A stretch of DNA of 40,469 nucleotides from Verrucomicrobiaceae bacterium (GCA_027487315.1 JAIYDW010000052.1:1-40469), one strand, 5' to 3'. Shown: positions 9,130 to 16,787, counted from the first letter of the stretch. Made by a program: numbers and translations. Notes: a model not told the origin generated them from the sequence alone.

Positions 9130-9176
9130 CCCTGCCTTCGTCTGGTGCTACCAGTGGTAGACGTGATCTCGCAGGG
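9130..9176. other. Nested inverted repeat upstream of sulfatase copy 3
   Basis: Outer arms CCCTGC (9130-9135) and GCAGGG (9171-9176) enclose CGTC/GACG arms and an inner perfect dyad CTACCA-G-TGGTAG (9148-9160). The element lies 53-99 bp upstream of the start of sulfatase copy 3 and downstream of the barrel gene. It lacks a following T-run on the minus strand, so it is not a standard intrinsic terminator. It could be an mRNA leader hairpin, a processing site or an operator. Confidence 0.45.
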
Positions 9177-9304
9177 CAGACTGACTTCATGGCGAGGGAA
9201 CTGCAAAAAACGGATAGGATGTTGAGATTGGTTTGGACGGGGTGGGATCCATGAGATGAACTGAAGAACGGGTTGTAGAATGGCGTGCTGCCATACGATT
9301 CGAA

Positions 9305-10075
9305 TCAAAATGTAGGGAACAGCGCGGTGAATGTGAAAGAGATGCTCCACTCACTCAGGCCGTCGCGGTCGATGAGGTTGTATTGCGGATTGAGGGCAAA
9401 ACGCACCGGCTGACTTCCGATTTTGGTGACTTTGCCGATTTGAAAACCCACAGGCGCGCTGAGCCACTGGCTAGCTTGCCAGTCATAAGTGAATTGCAGA
9501 TCCCCAGCGCTGAGCGACCAGCCGCGGCCGAGTTGATAGGCGATGACGGGCTGGAGTTGGCTGATTACGGTGTCGCTCGCGAAAAGATTCTGGCTGAAGA
9601 GACCGAACTGGAACTTCTTGCCTGACTTTGCCACGAACCCAACGGCAGGACCGATGGAGAATTGGTCAGGCAGGTCGCCTGTCGTGTCGAAGTTCATCAA
9701 AGGCCCAAAACCCCAGCGGCCCCAGCTTTGATTGAACATGAACAAATCAAAGACGCTGATGGGACCGAAGCCTTCTTGACCGCGACCACTCAATTGGTAG
9801 GGCACCGTGAGACGCAGGAGGTTTGGGTGATCGAGGAATTCGAACGGAATGGCGGGTCGAAACGTAAGCGACCATGAATCATCCGGCAACCCAGGAGCGT
9901 CGCCGTAGAATCCACCGGTGTAGTTTCCGAGAAAATTGAAAGCCATCAGCGACGCGGTGGGATCGGTGGCCTTGATGGCGAGTTCATTGGCATTTGAGTC
10001 GTTCGCTTCAGGCCGCGCAGACTCCTGAGAGTAGAGCGAGCTGGCGACGACGAGAAGGAGTGCGATTTCTTTCAT
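9305..10075 (-). CDS. Predicted outer-membrane beta-barrel protein
   Basis: A 256-residue protein with a short signal peptide (1-17). The rest alternates aromatic and polar residues in many short beta strands (for example RPAIPFEFL, LRLTVPYQL, WGRWGFGPLMNF, FQFGLFSQNLF), and it ends in ALFPTF with a C-terminal phenylalanine, as is typical for barrels inserted by the BAM complex. The overall look resembles the putative transporter/MetA-like barrel families, in which GPAVGF and FALNPQYNL type strands are common. It precedes sulfatase copy 3 on the same strand and may import or export sulfated substrates or products (inference). I cannot name the family with certainty, and no substrate is evident. 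Confidence 0.7.
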   Translation of the reverse strand: MKEIALLLVVASSLYSQESARPEANDSNANELAIKATDPTASLMAFNFLGNYTGGFYGDAPGLPDDSWSLTFRPAIPFEFLDHPNLLRLTVPYQLSGRGQEGFGPISVFDLFMFNQSWGRWGFGPLMNFDTTGDLPDQFSIGPAVGFVAKSGKKFQFGLFSQNLFASDTVISQLQPVIAYQLGRGWSLSAGDLQFTYDWQASQWLSAPVGFQIGKVTKIGSQPVRFALNPQYNLIDRDGLSEWSISFTFTALFPTF

Positions 10076-10131
10076 GAACGGGAGAAGGTGGTCACCGTTT
10101 TACGGGGATTTGAGAATCGAGAGGCCTGCGT

Positions 10132-10148
10132 GAAACAAGTGTTGTTTC
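10132..10148. promoter_or_regulatory. Perfect 7-bp dyad upstream of barrel gene
   Basis: GAAACAA-GTG-TTGTTTC lies 57-73 bp upstream of the barrel-gene ATG, in a 222-bp gap that separates it from the small lipoprotein gene. Spacing and symmetry suit a regulator site, perhaps for the LysR protein encoded at 12003. The sequence differs from the dyad next to that regulator, so the link is weak. Confidence 0.3.
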
Positions 10149-10297
10149 TGGGGTCAAGTTCTCGCGACAGTCAGACTTCGATGCGCAGTTCGGCGTGTTG
10201 GGTAAGAGGGGGTGACAGCGCAGAGTGTTTGGGTTGGATGCGTGGCCGTTTGGAAAACGGGTGGAATGATGGTCTGGCGAAATGCTGTATCGCCCCA

Positions 10298-10525
10298 TTA
10301 AAAGCCGCGACGGTCCCAGCGGTCTTCTCGGCGGTCGAGTTTGTCCTCTCTCCGGTCGAGAGGCCCTCGATTGTAGGATTCATCGATGCGGTTCTCCAGG
10401 TAATCGCGTCGATCTTCGCGGTGGTCCGCCCGGCGCACAGGGCCAGGGCCCCGGCAGGACGTGATGCCGAGGAGAGCGACTGCGAGGATTCCGAACAGGA
10501 TAGAGCTTGTATGTCTCACATTCAT
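10298..10525 (-). CDS. Small Arg/Asp/Glu-rich lipoprotein
   Basis: A 75-residue protein. Residues 1-23 form a signal sequence ending in the lipobox ITSC with C24 as the predicted lipidated residue. The mature part is almost wholly charged, with near-repeats of DRRED (DHREDRR, DRREDKLDRREDRWDRR). No known domain was recognised. It follows the DUF6515 gene by 45 bp on the same strand and probably shares its transcript. Such short, highly charged lipoproteins are common beside DUF6515-type genes, but a function cannot be assigned. The coding call rests on the clean lipobox and the operon position. Confidence 0.65.
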   Translation of the reverse strand: MNVRHTSSILFGILAVALLGITSCRGPGPVRRADHREDRRDYLENRIDESYNRGPLDRREDKLDRREDRWDRRGF

Positions 10526-10570
10526 GATTGGATGATGCCGGGGGTCGGTGGCGCAAAAAGAATCTCTGGG

Positions 10571-11113
10571 TCAAAACTGAACCGTTCGATACTGCGTCAT
10601 TCCGCCGACCATGACGGGTTGGTAGTAGAGGCCGTTGAAGGCGTAGTAGGTGCCGCCGTTGACCACGGTGACCGAGGCACCGGGGGGCAAAACAGGGACG
10701 ATGACGCCGATGGGAGGGGCGACGACCACGTAGCCTGATGAAGACGGCTGATAGTAGGTGCCGCCGTAGTAGGCATAGGGCGAGCTGCCGACGTAGACCG
10801 TCGAGTAGCCACGTGGCGGGGAGGCGATGGCAGCACCTATGACTGCGCCGGTGACCATTCCCGCTGCAAGCCCGACGCTAAATCCAGGGCGGCGACGGTC
10901 GATGTCCACATCGATATGCCGATTGGAGTTGATGTTGATGTTTCGATTGGAGTTGATGTTGACGTTCCGGTTGCCGTTGAAGTTAACGTTGCGGTTCACG
11001 TTGACGCTGCGATGGACGCGCGGACCGGCCATCCCTGGAATGGTTGAGGAGGCGAGGGCGAGGAAGGTGAGGCAAGCGACAGGCTGGCGGAAGCGCTGAA
11101 GGAAGGTTTTCAT
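10571..11113 (-). CDS. DUF6515-like envelope protein with Asn/Arg repeats and glycine zipper
   Basis: A 180-residue exported protein. A signal peptide (1-29) is followed by a low-complexity stretch of Asn/Arg alternation (NVNRNVNFNGNRNVNINSN, about 38-66). Next comes a glycine-zipper-like segment (SVGLAAGMVTGAVIGAAIA) and a Tyr-rich C-terminal domain with YYGGTYYQP, IGVIVPVLPPGA and TYYAFNGLYYQPV. That C-terminal pattern is the one I associate with DUF6515 proteins. It is probably periplasmic or attached to the outer membrane. It sits 22 bp downstream of the DUF2092 gene, consistent with one operon. Biochemical role unknown. Confidence 0.75.
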   Translation of the reverse strand: MKTFLQRFRQPVACLTFLALASSTIPGMAGPRVHRSVNVNRNVNFNGNRNVNINSNRNININSNRHIDVDIDRRRPGFSVGLAAGMVTGAVIGAAIASPPRGYSTVYVGSSPYAYYGGTYYQPSSSGYVVVAPPIGVIVPVLPPGASVTVVNGGTYYAFNGLYYQPVMVGGMTQYRTVQF

Positions 11114-11135
11114 AATGGAGTCGATGAGCGTGGGG

Positions 11136-11930
11136 TTACTTGGAAGGTTGGGTTTCGGCGGAGGTGTCCGGGGTCGGCACGAGATCGATTTTTGCGGAGC
11201 CTGGAGGTGGATCGAAGGCGAAGACGAAATCAGGCAGTTTGGTTCCGAAGTCCCATTTGCTGAAGATTCCGATGACTTGTTGCGAGCTCTCGCCCTCTTT
11301 TGATTTGATCACCGCCTTGCGCAGCAATGGGACGGGACCTTCATCGATCCATGCCTGCCATTCGACCTCATCGTTCTGAAAGGCGACGTGGTGGCAGGCA
11401 AAGCCGAGCACTGGTTCGACCCCGAGATACTGTCCCGTCTTCGCATTCTTGGCTCCGTCACCGAAAGGGCGGCTGATCAAGATGTCGCTGATCGGGAACT
11501 CGACACCGTAGTCATTCTCCATTTTCTTGATCGTTTCGTCGATGGTAGCTGGCGCTGCGGTGGTGCCGTAGAACCCTTTCTGCTGATCTAGCAGCGTGAA
11601 GTTCTTTCCATCGTAATAGAAGCTGCGCTTCGGAACGGTGGTGCGCACGTTGAGCTGCACCTGATCGGGACGTCTGAGGCGGATGTCCAGAATCTTTGTG
11701 AACTGAGCCTGGACGCCTTCTTCCAGGTCGATGTCGCCCCAGACTTCGGTTGTGACGGAGAACTGTTTGGCGTTGGCGAGGTGATCGACTGCCCGGTTGA
11801 GGATGGCGACAGCCTGCGGATCAACGGAGGGCACTTTGGGTTGGCTTGGTTCATCTGCTGCCGAGCCGGGTTGCGAACCGAGCATGAAAATCGAGAGTGC
11901 GGTGAGGGTCAGAATCTGGTTGGGTTTCAT
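11136..11930 (-). CDS. DUF2092 periplasmic protein (LolA-like fold)
   Basis: A 264-residue exported protein with a signal peptide (1-24, ending GSAADE). The body starts with AVAILNRAVDHLANAKQFSV and continues with RRPDQVQLNVRT, FYYDGKNFTLLD and FACHHVAFQNDEVEWQAWID, the recurring pattern of DUF2092. That family is grouped with the LolA/LppX-type half-barrels that hold lipids or hydrophobic ligands. It is the first gene of the minus-strand run and diverges from the LysR gene across 72 bp, so it is the best candidate for direct LysR control. Ligand and role are unknown; a periplasmic binding role that serves the sulfatases is inference. Confidence 0.85.
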   Translation of the reverse strand: MKPNQILTLTALSIFMLGSQPGSAADEPSQPKVPSVDPQAVAILNRAVDHLANAKQFSVTTEVWGDIDLEEGVQAQFTKILDIRLRRPDQVQLNVRTTVPKRSFYYDGKNFTLLDQQKGFYGTTAAPATIDETIKKMENDYGVEFPISDILISRPFGDGAKNAKTGQYLGVEPVLGFACHHVAFQNDEVEWQAWIDEGPVPLLRKAVIKSKEGESSQQVIGIFSKWDFGTKLPDFVFAFDPPPGSAKIDLVPTPDTSAETQPSK

Positions 11931-11952
11931 GAGAGAAAAAAGAATCGCGTCT

Positions 11953-11981
11953 AATACATGTTCGCTTGCCTTTTAATCCAA
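11953..11981 (-). promoter_or_regulatory. Candidate promoter of the DUF2092-sulfatase run
   Basis: On the minus strand a TTGGAT -35 (11976-11981) is spaced 17 bp from a TGTATT -10 (11953-11958), putting the start of transcription a few bases before the DUF2092 ATG at 11930. The AGTTG-TT-CAACT dyad lies immediately upstream of the -35 box, where LysR activators usually bind. Confidence 0.35.
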
Positions 11982-11983
11982 TG

Positions 11984-11995
11984 AGTTGTTCAACT
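11984..11995. promoter_or_regulatory. Candidate LysR operator
   Basis: The dyad AGTTG-TT-CAACT is in the 72-bp divergent spacer, 8 bp before the LysR-gene ATG and just upstream of the candidate DUF2092 promoter. LysR regulators typically bind imperfect dyads in such divergent spacers and repress themselves. No second copy was found in the window, so assignment is by position only. Confidence 0.35.
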
Positions 11996-12002
11996 GGCGG
12001 CC

Positions 12003-13010
12003 ATGACTTCTATGCATGTGGATCTGCGCATGATTCAACACGCCACGACTTTGGCGAGTGAGCGCAACTACGCCAAGGCAGCGAACCTGCTTCATTTGAG
12101 TCAGTCCGCGCTGTCGCGGAGTATTCTGGAACTGGAAAAGCGAGTGGGTAAGAAGTTATTTGACCGGAATAACGGTGGTGTGCAGCCGACAGAGGTGGGG
12201 CGGTTGTTTCTGAATCATGCGGAGGTGATTCTGGAGAAGGCCTCTGACATGGACCGTGATCTACGTCAGGTGACGGAGCGCAAAGGAGGGGAATTGAAGG
12301 TAGGTGCAGGCACTTATCCGACAGATATGTTTTTAGGACAAGCGGTGGGCAGACTCACCGTGATGAGACCCGGCATTCAGGTGGAGGTGATTCACGACCA
12401 AGTGGTCGATCTCATTCAACGTTTGCGTAAGCGGGAGTTGGACCTTCTGGTCGGGGATGCGGCGTGGTTGCAAGGGGCGGACGACATCACCGCGATACCT
12501 TTGAAGAGCCATCAGGGTTACGCTGTGGTCAGGGCGGGACATCCGCTGCTCAGCAAAAAGGAGATTTCATTGGAATCCGTGTTTGCCTTTCCTTTGGTGG
12601 CCTCAGGGCGGGCGGCATCGCGCCTGGCTGCTCTTGCTGCCAAAGTTGGCGACAGCAAGAATGGCGCTGGATTGCAGGCGCGCTGGCTGCCGGCCGTCAT
12701 GACCGAGTCGCTTTCGATGATGTGCTCGACGGTGGCCAACTCGGATGCCATCACGCTCCTGCCGCTTCAGCTTGCGCTAGCGGAGTGTGATCGGGGTCGG
12801 CTCGCCATTCTGCCGCTGGAGTTGCCTTGGCTAAACATTGCCTTCTCAGTGATGCATCTTGCGCATCGTCCGTTGTCGCCGCTGGGAGGGGATTTTCTTC
12901 ATGCGATCAAGGAGGCGGATGCGGCCCTGCTCGATGAGGAGACGAAGTCGGCCATCCGTCTGAGCAAGCTTTGGCGGATGCCTGCGGCCAAGCGCCGATT
13001 GAAAAAATGA
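12003..13010 (+). CDS. LysR-family transcriptional regulator
   Basis: A 335-residue regulator. The N-terminal winged helix-turn-helix (about 8-66) shows the LysR signature, with ASERNYAKAANLLHLSQSAL and SRSILELEKRVGKKLFDR. The remainder is a periplasmic-binding-protein-like effector domain with GELKVGAGTYPTDM, LDLLVGDA and VVRAGHPLL. It is transcribed away from the DUF2092-to-sulfatase run, the classic arrangement for a LysR protein that controls its divergent neighbours. The inducer is unknown; a sulfated or aromatic compound would fit the targets (inference). An alternative start is the ATG at 12012. The extra basic tail (AKRRLKK) is unusual but unremarkable. Confidence 0.93.
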   Translation: MTSMHVDLRMIQHATTLASERNYAKAANLLHLSQSALSRSILELEKRVGKKLFDRNNGGVQPTEVGRLFLNHAEVILEKASDMDRDLRQVTERKGGELKVGAGTYPTDMFLGQAVGRLTVMRPGIQVEVIHDQVVDLIQRLRKRELDLLVGDAAWLQGADDITAIPLKSHQGYAVVRAGHPLLSKKEISLESVFAFPLVASGRAASRLAALAAKVGDSKNGAGLQARWLPAVMTESLSMMCSTVANSDAITLLPLQLALAECDRGRLAILPLELPWLNIAFSVMHLAHRPLSPLGGDFLHAIKEADAALLDEETKSAIRLSKLWRMPAAKRRLKK

Positions 13011-13164
13011 CAGATGCTTGGAGGTGAAGTTTTTGGCGGGCCGTTTGTGCGGATCAAGGGCAAGCCCATTGCTCATTAAGCGGAGGGTGGTGGGGTTTCG
13101 TTTGGACGGCATTTATGAGGGATAGAAGGGAGGGGAAAAGGGCGTTTTTTGGGTCTTACTTTTT

Positions 13165-15519
13165 ATGCGCGCTGTGTTTTTGATTTTGGGTTTGATGGGT
13201 TTGGCTTCCTTTGGGGCTGAGGTGAAGAAGGAGATGCCGATGACTCCGGGTGGGGTGTGGCGGGCTCATGATATGAATCGGCCGAGGCCGTTGGTGGTGA
13301 CTCCGGCGGGGGTGAGCACGCAGGAGAAGGCGGGGGCGGCGCCGTCCGATGCGGTGGTGTTGTTTGATGGGAAGGATCTTTCGAAGTGGAAGTCGGATCC
13401 GAAGAAGGATCAGGCGGGAGGTGACGATAAGCCGACGTGGAAGGTGGCGGGGGATTACATGGAGGTGGCGCCGAAGACGGCGGGGATTCGGACGCGGGAG
13501 AAGTTCAAGGGGGACTGGCAATTGCATTTTGAGTGGGCGACGCCGGCGGAGGTGAAGGGGAATGGTCAGGGGCGAGGGAACAGTGGGTTGTTCATCGGGG
13601 GGTTCCCGGAGATTCAGGTTTTGGATTCGCACGAGAATGACACGTATCCGGATGGGCAGGCGGCGGGGCTTTATGGGCAGTATCCGCCGATGGTGAACGC
13701 GAGTCGGAAGCCGGGGGAGTGGCAGACGTATGATGTGCTGTTTGAGCGGTCGAAGGCGGGGCAGAAGGCTCGGCTGACGGTGATTCACAATGGGGTGGTG
13801 GTGCACTATTTGCGGGAGTTTGACAGCACGGCGCAGGAGGGGGACATCGCCCTGCAGGATCACCACAATCCGATGCGGTTTCGGAACATTTGGATGCGGC
13901 CGTTGAGGGTGGATTCGGATAAGGTGGGGACGAAGCCGGAGGTGAAGAAGGAGATCAAAAAGGAGATGAAGAAAGAGGTGAAGGCGAAGGTGGAGGAGAA
14001 GGCGGTGGGGGCGGTGAAGGAGGTGGTGATCAAGACGATGACGGCGCAGATGCGGTATGATGTGGAGGGGTTCACGGTGCGGCCGGGGGAGCGGGTGAAG
14101 TTGAGGTTTGAGAACGGGGATGATTTGCCGCACAACATCGTGTTTTGCCAGCCGGGGACGGATACGGTGGCGATGGCGCTGAAGCAGATGGAGAATCCGG
14201 AGGCGGCACTGAAGCGGGATTGGGTGCCGGAGGACAAGGCGATCTGGTTGCACTCGAAGATGCTGAATCCGCACGAGGAGCAGACGCTGGAGTTTGCGGC
14301 GCCGGAGAAGGCGGGGGACTATCCGTTTGTGTGCACGTTTCCGGGGCACGCGCTGTCGATGAAGGGGGTGATGAAGGTGCTGCCGATGGGTGGGGGTTTG
14401 AAGGATCTGCGGTTTGCGATGTATCTGGGGGCTTGGAGCAAGTTACCGGATTTTAACACGCTGAAGCCGCATCGGGAGGGGGTGATTGAGGACAATCTGA
14501 TTCAGATCAAGCTGGATGATTACAAGAATGAGTTTGGGGTGGTGTATACGGGTGGGCTGGAGGTGCCGAGGACGGGGAGCTATCGGTTTTACATTGCGGG
14601 GGATGACGGGGTGCGGTTGAAGATCGATGGGAAGATGGTGGTGGAGCATGATGGGATTCATCCGGCGGGGGAGATCAAGGAAGGGAGTGTGAAGCTGGAT
14701 GCAGGGCTGCATGAGTTGCGGTTGGAGTATTTTCAGAAGGCGGGTGAGTTGGCGGTGTTTGCGGCGTGGAAGGGGGCGAACTTCGATGTGACGCCGCTTT
14801 CGGCTTGGAAGCCTGAGGGTTGGGAATCGGGGGCGAAGGCGAAGAAGAAGGCGGACTATCCGCCGATGCCGCTGGCGGTGAAGGAGGAGCCGGTGATGTA
14901 TCGGAACTTCATTGCGGGGGCGGGGAATCGGGCGATTGCGGTGGGGTATCCGGGCGGTGTGAGTTTGGCGTGGAGTGCGGAGCAGATGAATTTGGCACTG
15001 GTGTGGCGCGGGGCGTTCATCGATGCGTCGATGCACTGGAACAGTCGGGGCGGGGGCTATCAGACGCCGCTGGGGTATGATGCGGTGCAGCCGGCGTATG
15101 GGCAGCCGTTTGCGGTGTTATCGGCGCCGGATGCGGTGTGGCCGACGGTGCAGGAGCGGGCGGTGGGGTATGTGTGGAAGGGGTATCGGTTGGATGAGAA
15201 GCGGCATCCGGTGTTTCAGTATGAGTGGAACGGTGTTGAGGTGGAGGAACGCTATGAGGTGGCGGATGGGGCGCTGAAGAGGGTGCTGACGCTGGCTGGG
15301 GCGGTGCCGGAGGGGACGTTTTTGCGTCTGGGGGCAGGGAAGGTGAAGGCGCAGGAGGGTGGGTTTGTGGTGGCGGGGCCGACGCTGAACCTGGGGAAGC
15401 TGGCGTTTGAGAATCGCTGCGTCATTCGGGCGAAGGGGGCGGTGGTGGCTGGGGAGAGCCTGGTGGTGCCGGTGACTGGGGCGGGGGTGATTGAGGTGGG
15501 GTATTCCTGGGTGAAGTAG
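13165..15519 (+). CDS. Secreted DUF1080 / azurin-like cupredoxin / PA14 modular protein
   Basis: A 784-residue exported protein. A signal peptide (1-18) is followed by a DUF1080 (3-keto-disaccharide hydrolase-type, concanavalin fold) domain at about 62-247, with VVLFDGKDLSKWK and GNSGLFIGG. A Lys/Glu-rich linker (about 252-285) leads to a cupredoxin domain (about 290-405) whose ligands are all present: H323 (LPHN), C390, H395 and M399, i.e. C-x4-H-x3-M as in azurin. A PA14-like domain (about 410-550, YRFYIAGDDGVRLKIDG) precedes a C-terminal domain with GNRAIAVGYPGGVSLAW and WRGAFIDASMHW, of a type seen in large PVC-group secreted proteins. It probably acts on or binds carbohydrate and carries electrons through copper. 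No neighbour shares its strand closely. No Shine-Dalgarno sequence is evident; the ATG follows TTACTTTTT. Confidence 0.9.
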   Translation: MRAVFLILGLMGLASFGAEVKKEMPMTPGGVWRAHDMNRPRPLVVTPAGVSTQEKAGAAPSDAVVLFDGKDLSKWKSDPKKDQAGGDDKPTWKVAGDYMEVAPKTAGIRTREKFKGDWQLHFEWATPAEVKGNGQGRGNSGLFIGGFPEIQVLDSHENDTYPDGQAAGLYGQYPPMVNASRKPGEWQTYDVLFERSKAGQKARLTVIHNGVVVHYLREFDSTAQEGDIALQDHHNPMRFRNIWMRPLRVDSDKVGTKPEVKKEIKKEMKKEVKAKVEEKAVGAVKEVVIKTMTAQMRYDVEGFTVRPGERVKLRFENGDDLPHNIVFCQPGTDTVAMALKQMENPEAALKRDWVPEDKAIWLHSKMLNPHEEQTLEFAAPEKAGDYPFVCTFPGHALSMKGVMKVLPMGGGLKDLRFAMYLGAWSKLPDFNTLKPHREGVIEDNLIQIKLDDYKNEFGVVYTGGLEVPRTGSYRFYIAGDDGVRLKIDGKMVVEHDGIHPAGEIKEGSVKLDAGLHELRLEYFQKAGELAVFAAWKGANFDVTPLSAWKPEGWESGAKAKKKADYPPMPLAVKEEPVMYRNFIAGAGNRAIAVGYPGGVSLAWSAEQMNLALVWRGAFIDASMHWNSRGGGYQTPLGYDAVQPAYGQPFAVLSAPDAVWPTVQERAVGYVWKGYRLDEKRHPVFQYEWNGVEVEERYEVADGALKRVLTLAGAVPEGTFLRLGAGKVKAQEGGFVVAGPTLNLGKLAFENRCVIRAKGAVVAGESLVVPVTGAGVIEVGYSWVK

Positions 15520-15553
15520 GGGGGATGGCTGGAAGCCCTCACTTCTTGGGGGG

Positions 15554-15604
15554 CGACCGAGTCGGTCGATCCACGGGGGAAAGGCAAGCTGGAAGCTTGC
15601 TCCA
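15554..15604. repeat. Two adjacent palindromes between convergent genes; one is dispersed
   Basis: In the 88-bp gap between the convergent DUF1080 and response-regulator genes, the perfect palindrome CGACCGA-G-TCGGTCG (15554-15568) is followed by GCAAGCT-GGA-AGCTTGC (15584-15600) and TCCACC. A close copy of the second element occurs at 25752-25777 in the same orientation, again followed by a CCCACCTT tail. They look like REP-type dispersed palindromes that may also end transcription from either side. Confidence 0.6.
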
Positions 15605-15607
15605 CCT

Positions 15608-16276
15608 TTAGGCTTTGCGTTTGGCGAGGATTTCGATGGCGGCGAGGGTGGCGGCGGTGCGGCTTTCGACGCCCATTTTTTGGAAGCAGACGCCGAGGTG
15701 TTGTTTGGCGGTTTTTTCGCTCATTTCGAGGATGGCGGCGACGTCGCCGTTGCTTTTGCCTTGGGCGACCCAGAGGAGGACTTCGGCTTCGCGGGGGGTG
15801 AGACCGAAGGCGGTTTGAAGGGGTTCGTGGGAGGTGAAGTCGGGGTCGAAGGAGGCGTTGGTGGCATCGTCGAGGCGGCCACGAATGGCGGCGGCTTTGG
15901 CGAGTCGGGTTTGCACGGCGGCGAGGAGGTCGTCGCGGACGACGGGCTTGGTGAGGTAGTCGTCGGCGCCGAAGTTCATGCCGGCGCGGATGTCGGAGCG
16001 GTCGCTTTTGGCGGTGAGGAAGATGAAGGGGGTGGTGGCGAAGGCGTCTTCGACGCGCAAGGCCTGGACGACGCCGTAGCCGTCGAGTTCGGGCATCATG
16101 ACGTCGCAGAGGATGAGGTCTGGCTTTTCCCGGTGGGCGACTTCGATGCCGACGAGGCCATTTTCGGCGGTGCAGGTGTCGTAGCCTTCGAGTTCAAGCA
16201 TGAGGGCGACGTTGCGGCGCATGGGGGCTTGGTCTTCGATGATGAGGATTTTTGACTTGGGCATGGTGTCAACCAT
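15608..16276 (-). CDS. NarL/FixJ-type response regulator with LuxR HTH
   Basis: A 222-residue two-component response regulator. The receiver domain (about 8-125) has the acidic pair E14-D15, phospho-acceptor D58 (DVMMPELDG), T88 and K110 (DYLTKP). The C-terminal LuxR-type helix-turn-helix (about 155-215) reads LTPREAEVLLWVAQGKSNGD then SEKTAKQHL. The start at 16276 is favoured because GAGGG lies just upstream; the ATG at 16264 is possible. It is divergent from the globin gene across 75 bp, and that spacer holds a dyad also found upstream of the histidine kinase at 19121. It is probably the partner of that kinase and controls both promoters (inference). Confidence 0.95.
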   Translation of the reverse strand: MVDTMPKSKILIIEDQAPMRRNVALMLELEGYDTCTAENGLVGIEVAHREKPDLILCDVMMPELDGYGVVQALRVEDAFATTPFIFLTAKSDRSDIRAGMNFGADDYLTKPVVRDDLLAAVQTRLAKAAAIRGRLDDATNASFDPDFTSHEPLQTAFGLTPREAEVLLWVAQGKSNGDVAAILEMSEKTAKQHLGVCFQKMGVESRTAATLAAIEILAKRKA

Positions 16277-16298
16277 GTACCCTCACGAGGCGAAGCGC

Positions 16299-16318
16299 TA
16301 TCCGACAAAAGTCGGATA
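16299..16318. promoter_or_regulatory. Two-component dyad, site 1
   Basis: The palindrome TATCCGAC-AAAA-GTCGGATA lies between the response-regulator start (23 bp away) and the divergent globin start (34 bp away). A second site upstream of the histidine kinase, read on the opposite strand, matches at 18 of 20 positions. It is the best candidate binding site for the LuxR-type regulator. No T-run follows on either strand, so it is unlikely to be a terminator. Confidence 0.7.
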
Positions 16319-16351
16319 CCCGAAGACGGAGAATCGTAGTAGTTTTGACCT

Positions 16352-16780
16352 ATGACGCCTGAACAAGTCCATTTAATCCGCAAATCTTTCGCTGAGTTGT
16401 CCCGGCATGAACACATCGCCGCCTTGGTGTTTTACCGGCGTTTGTTTGAAATCGACCCGAATTTGCAGCGCTTGTTCAAGGGGGACATTGAGGAGCAGTC
16501 GAAGAAGTTGCTGGAGATGCTGGCGGTGTTGATTGCGATGCTGGAGCGGCCATTGGGGTTGGAGTTGGAGTTGAAGGCGATGGGGCTGCGGCATGCGGGT
16601 TATGGGGTGAAGGACGAGCATTATGCGATGGTGGGGCGCGCGCTTTTGGACATGCTGGCGGAGACGCTGGACCGGGGGTTCACGCCGGAGGTGCGGGAGG
16701 CGTGGACGGCGCTTTATGGGGCGGTCGAGGCGGTGATGAAGATGGGGGCGGCTGAGGCGGATTTGCCTGTGGGGGCTTGA
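16352..16780 (+). CDS. Single-domain globin
   Basis: A 142-residue protein that fits a bacterial single-domain (flavohaemoglobin-like/Vgb-type) globin. Landmarks are Y28 at the expected distal B10 position, F42 (CD1) in RLFKGD, Q49 near E7, and the proximal haem ligand H81 in LRHAGYGV, followed by HYAMVGRALLDML and a G/H-helix region with WTALYGAVEAVM. No reductase domain is attached. It should bind oxygen or nitric oxide in the cytoplasm. It lies between, and opposite in direction to, the genes of a two-component pair and shares a dyad with the response-regulator promoter, so haem-ligand chemistry and this signalling pathway may be linked (inference). No Shine-Dalgarno sequence is clear. Confidence 0.93.
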   Translation: MTPEQVHLIRKSFAELSRHEHIAALVFYRRLFEIDPNLQRLFKGDIEEQSKKLLEMLAVLIAMLERPLGLELELKAMGLRHAGYGVKDEHYAMVGRALLDMLAETLDRGFTPEVREAWTALYGAVEAVMKMGAAEADLPVGA

Positions 16781-16787
16781 GGTGATT

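Noticed and set aside
13156-14349. 397-residue minus-strand frame rich in Arg, His, Leu and Pro
   Set aside because: It is the mirror of the DUF1080-cupredoxin gene, whose copper ligands and domains leave no doubt about the coding strand.
16299-16318. The dyad as a bidirectional terminator
   Set aside because: It lies between divergent starts, not ends; has no T-run; and recurs upstream of the kinase. A binding site explains it better.
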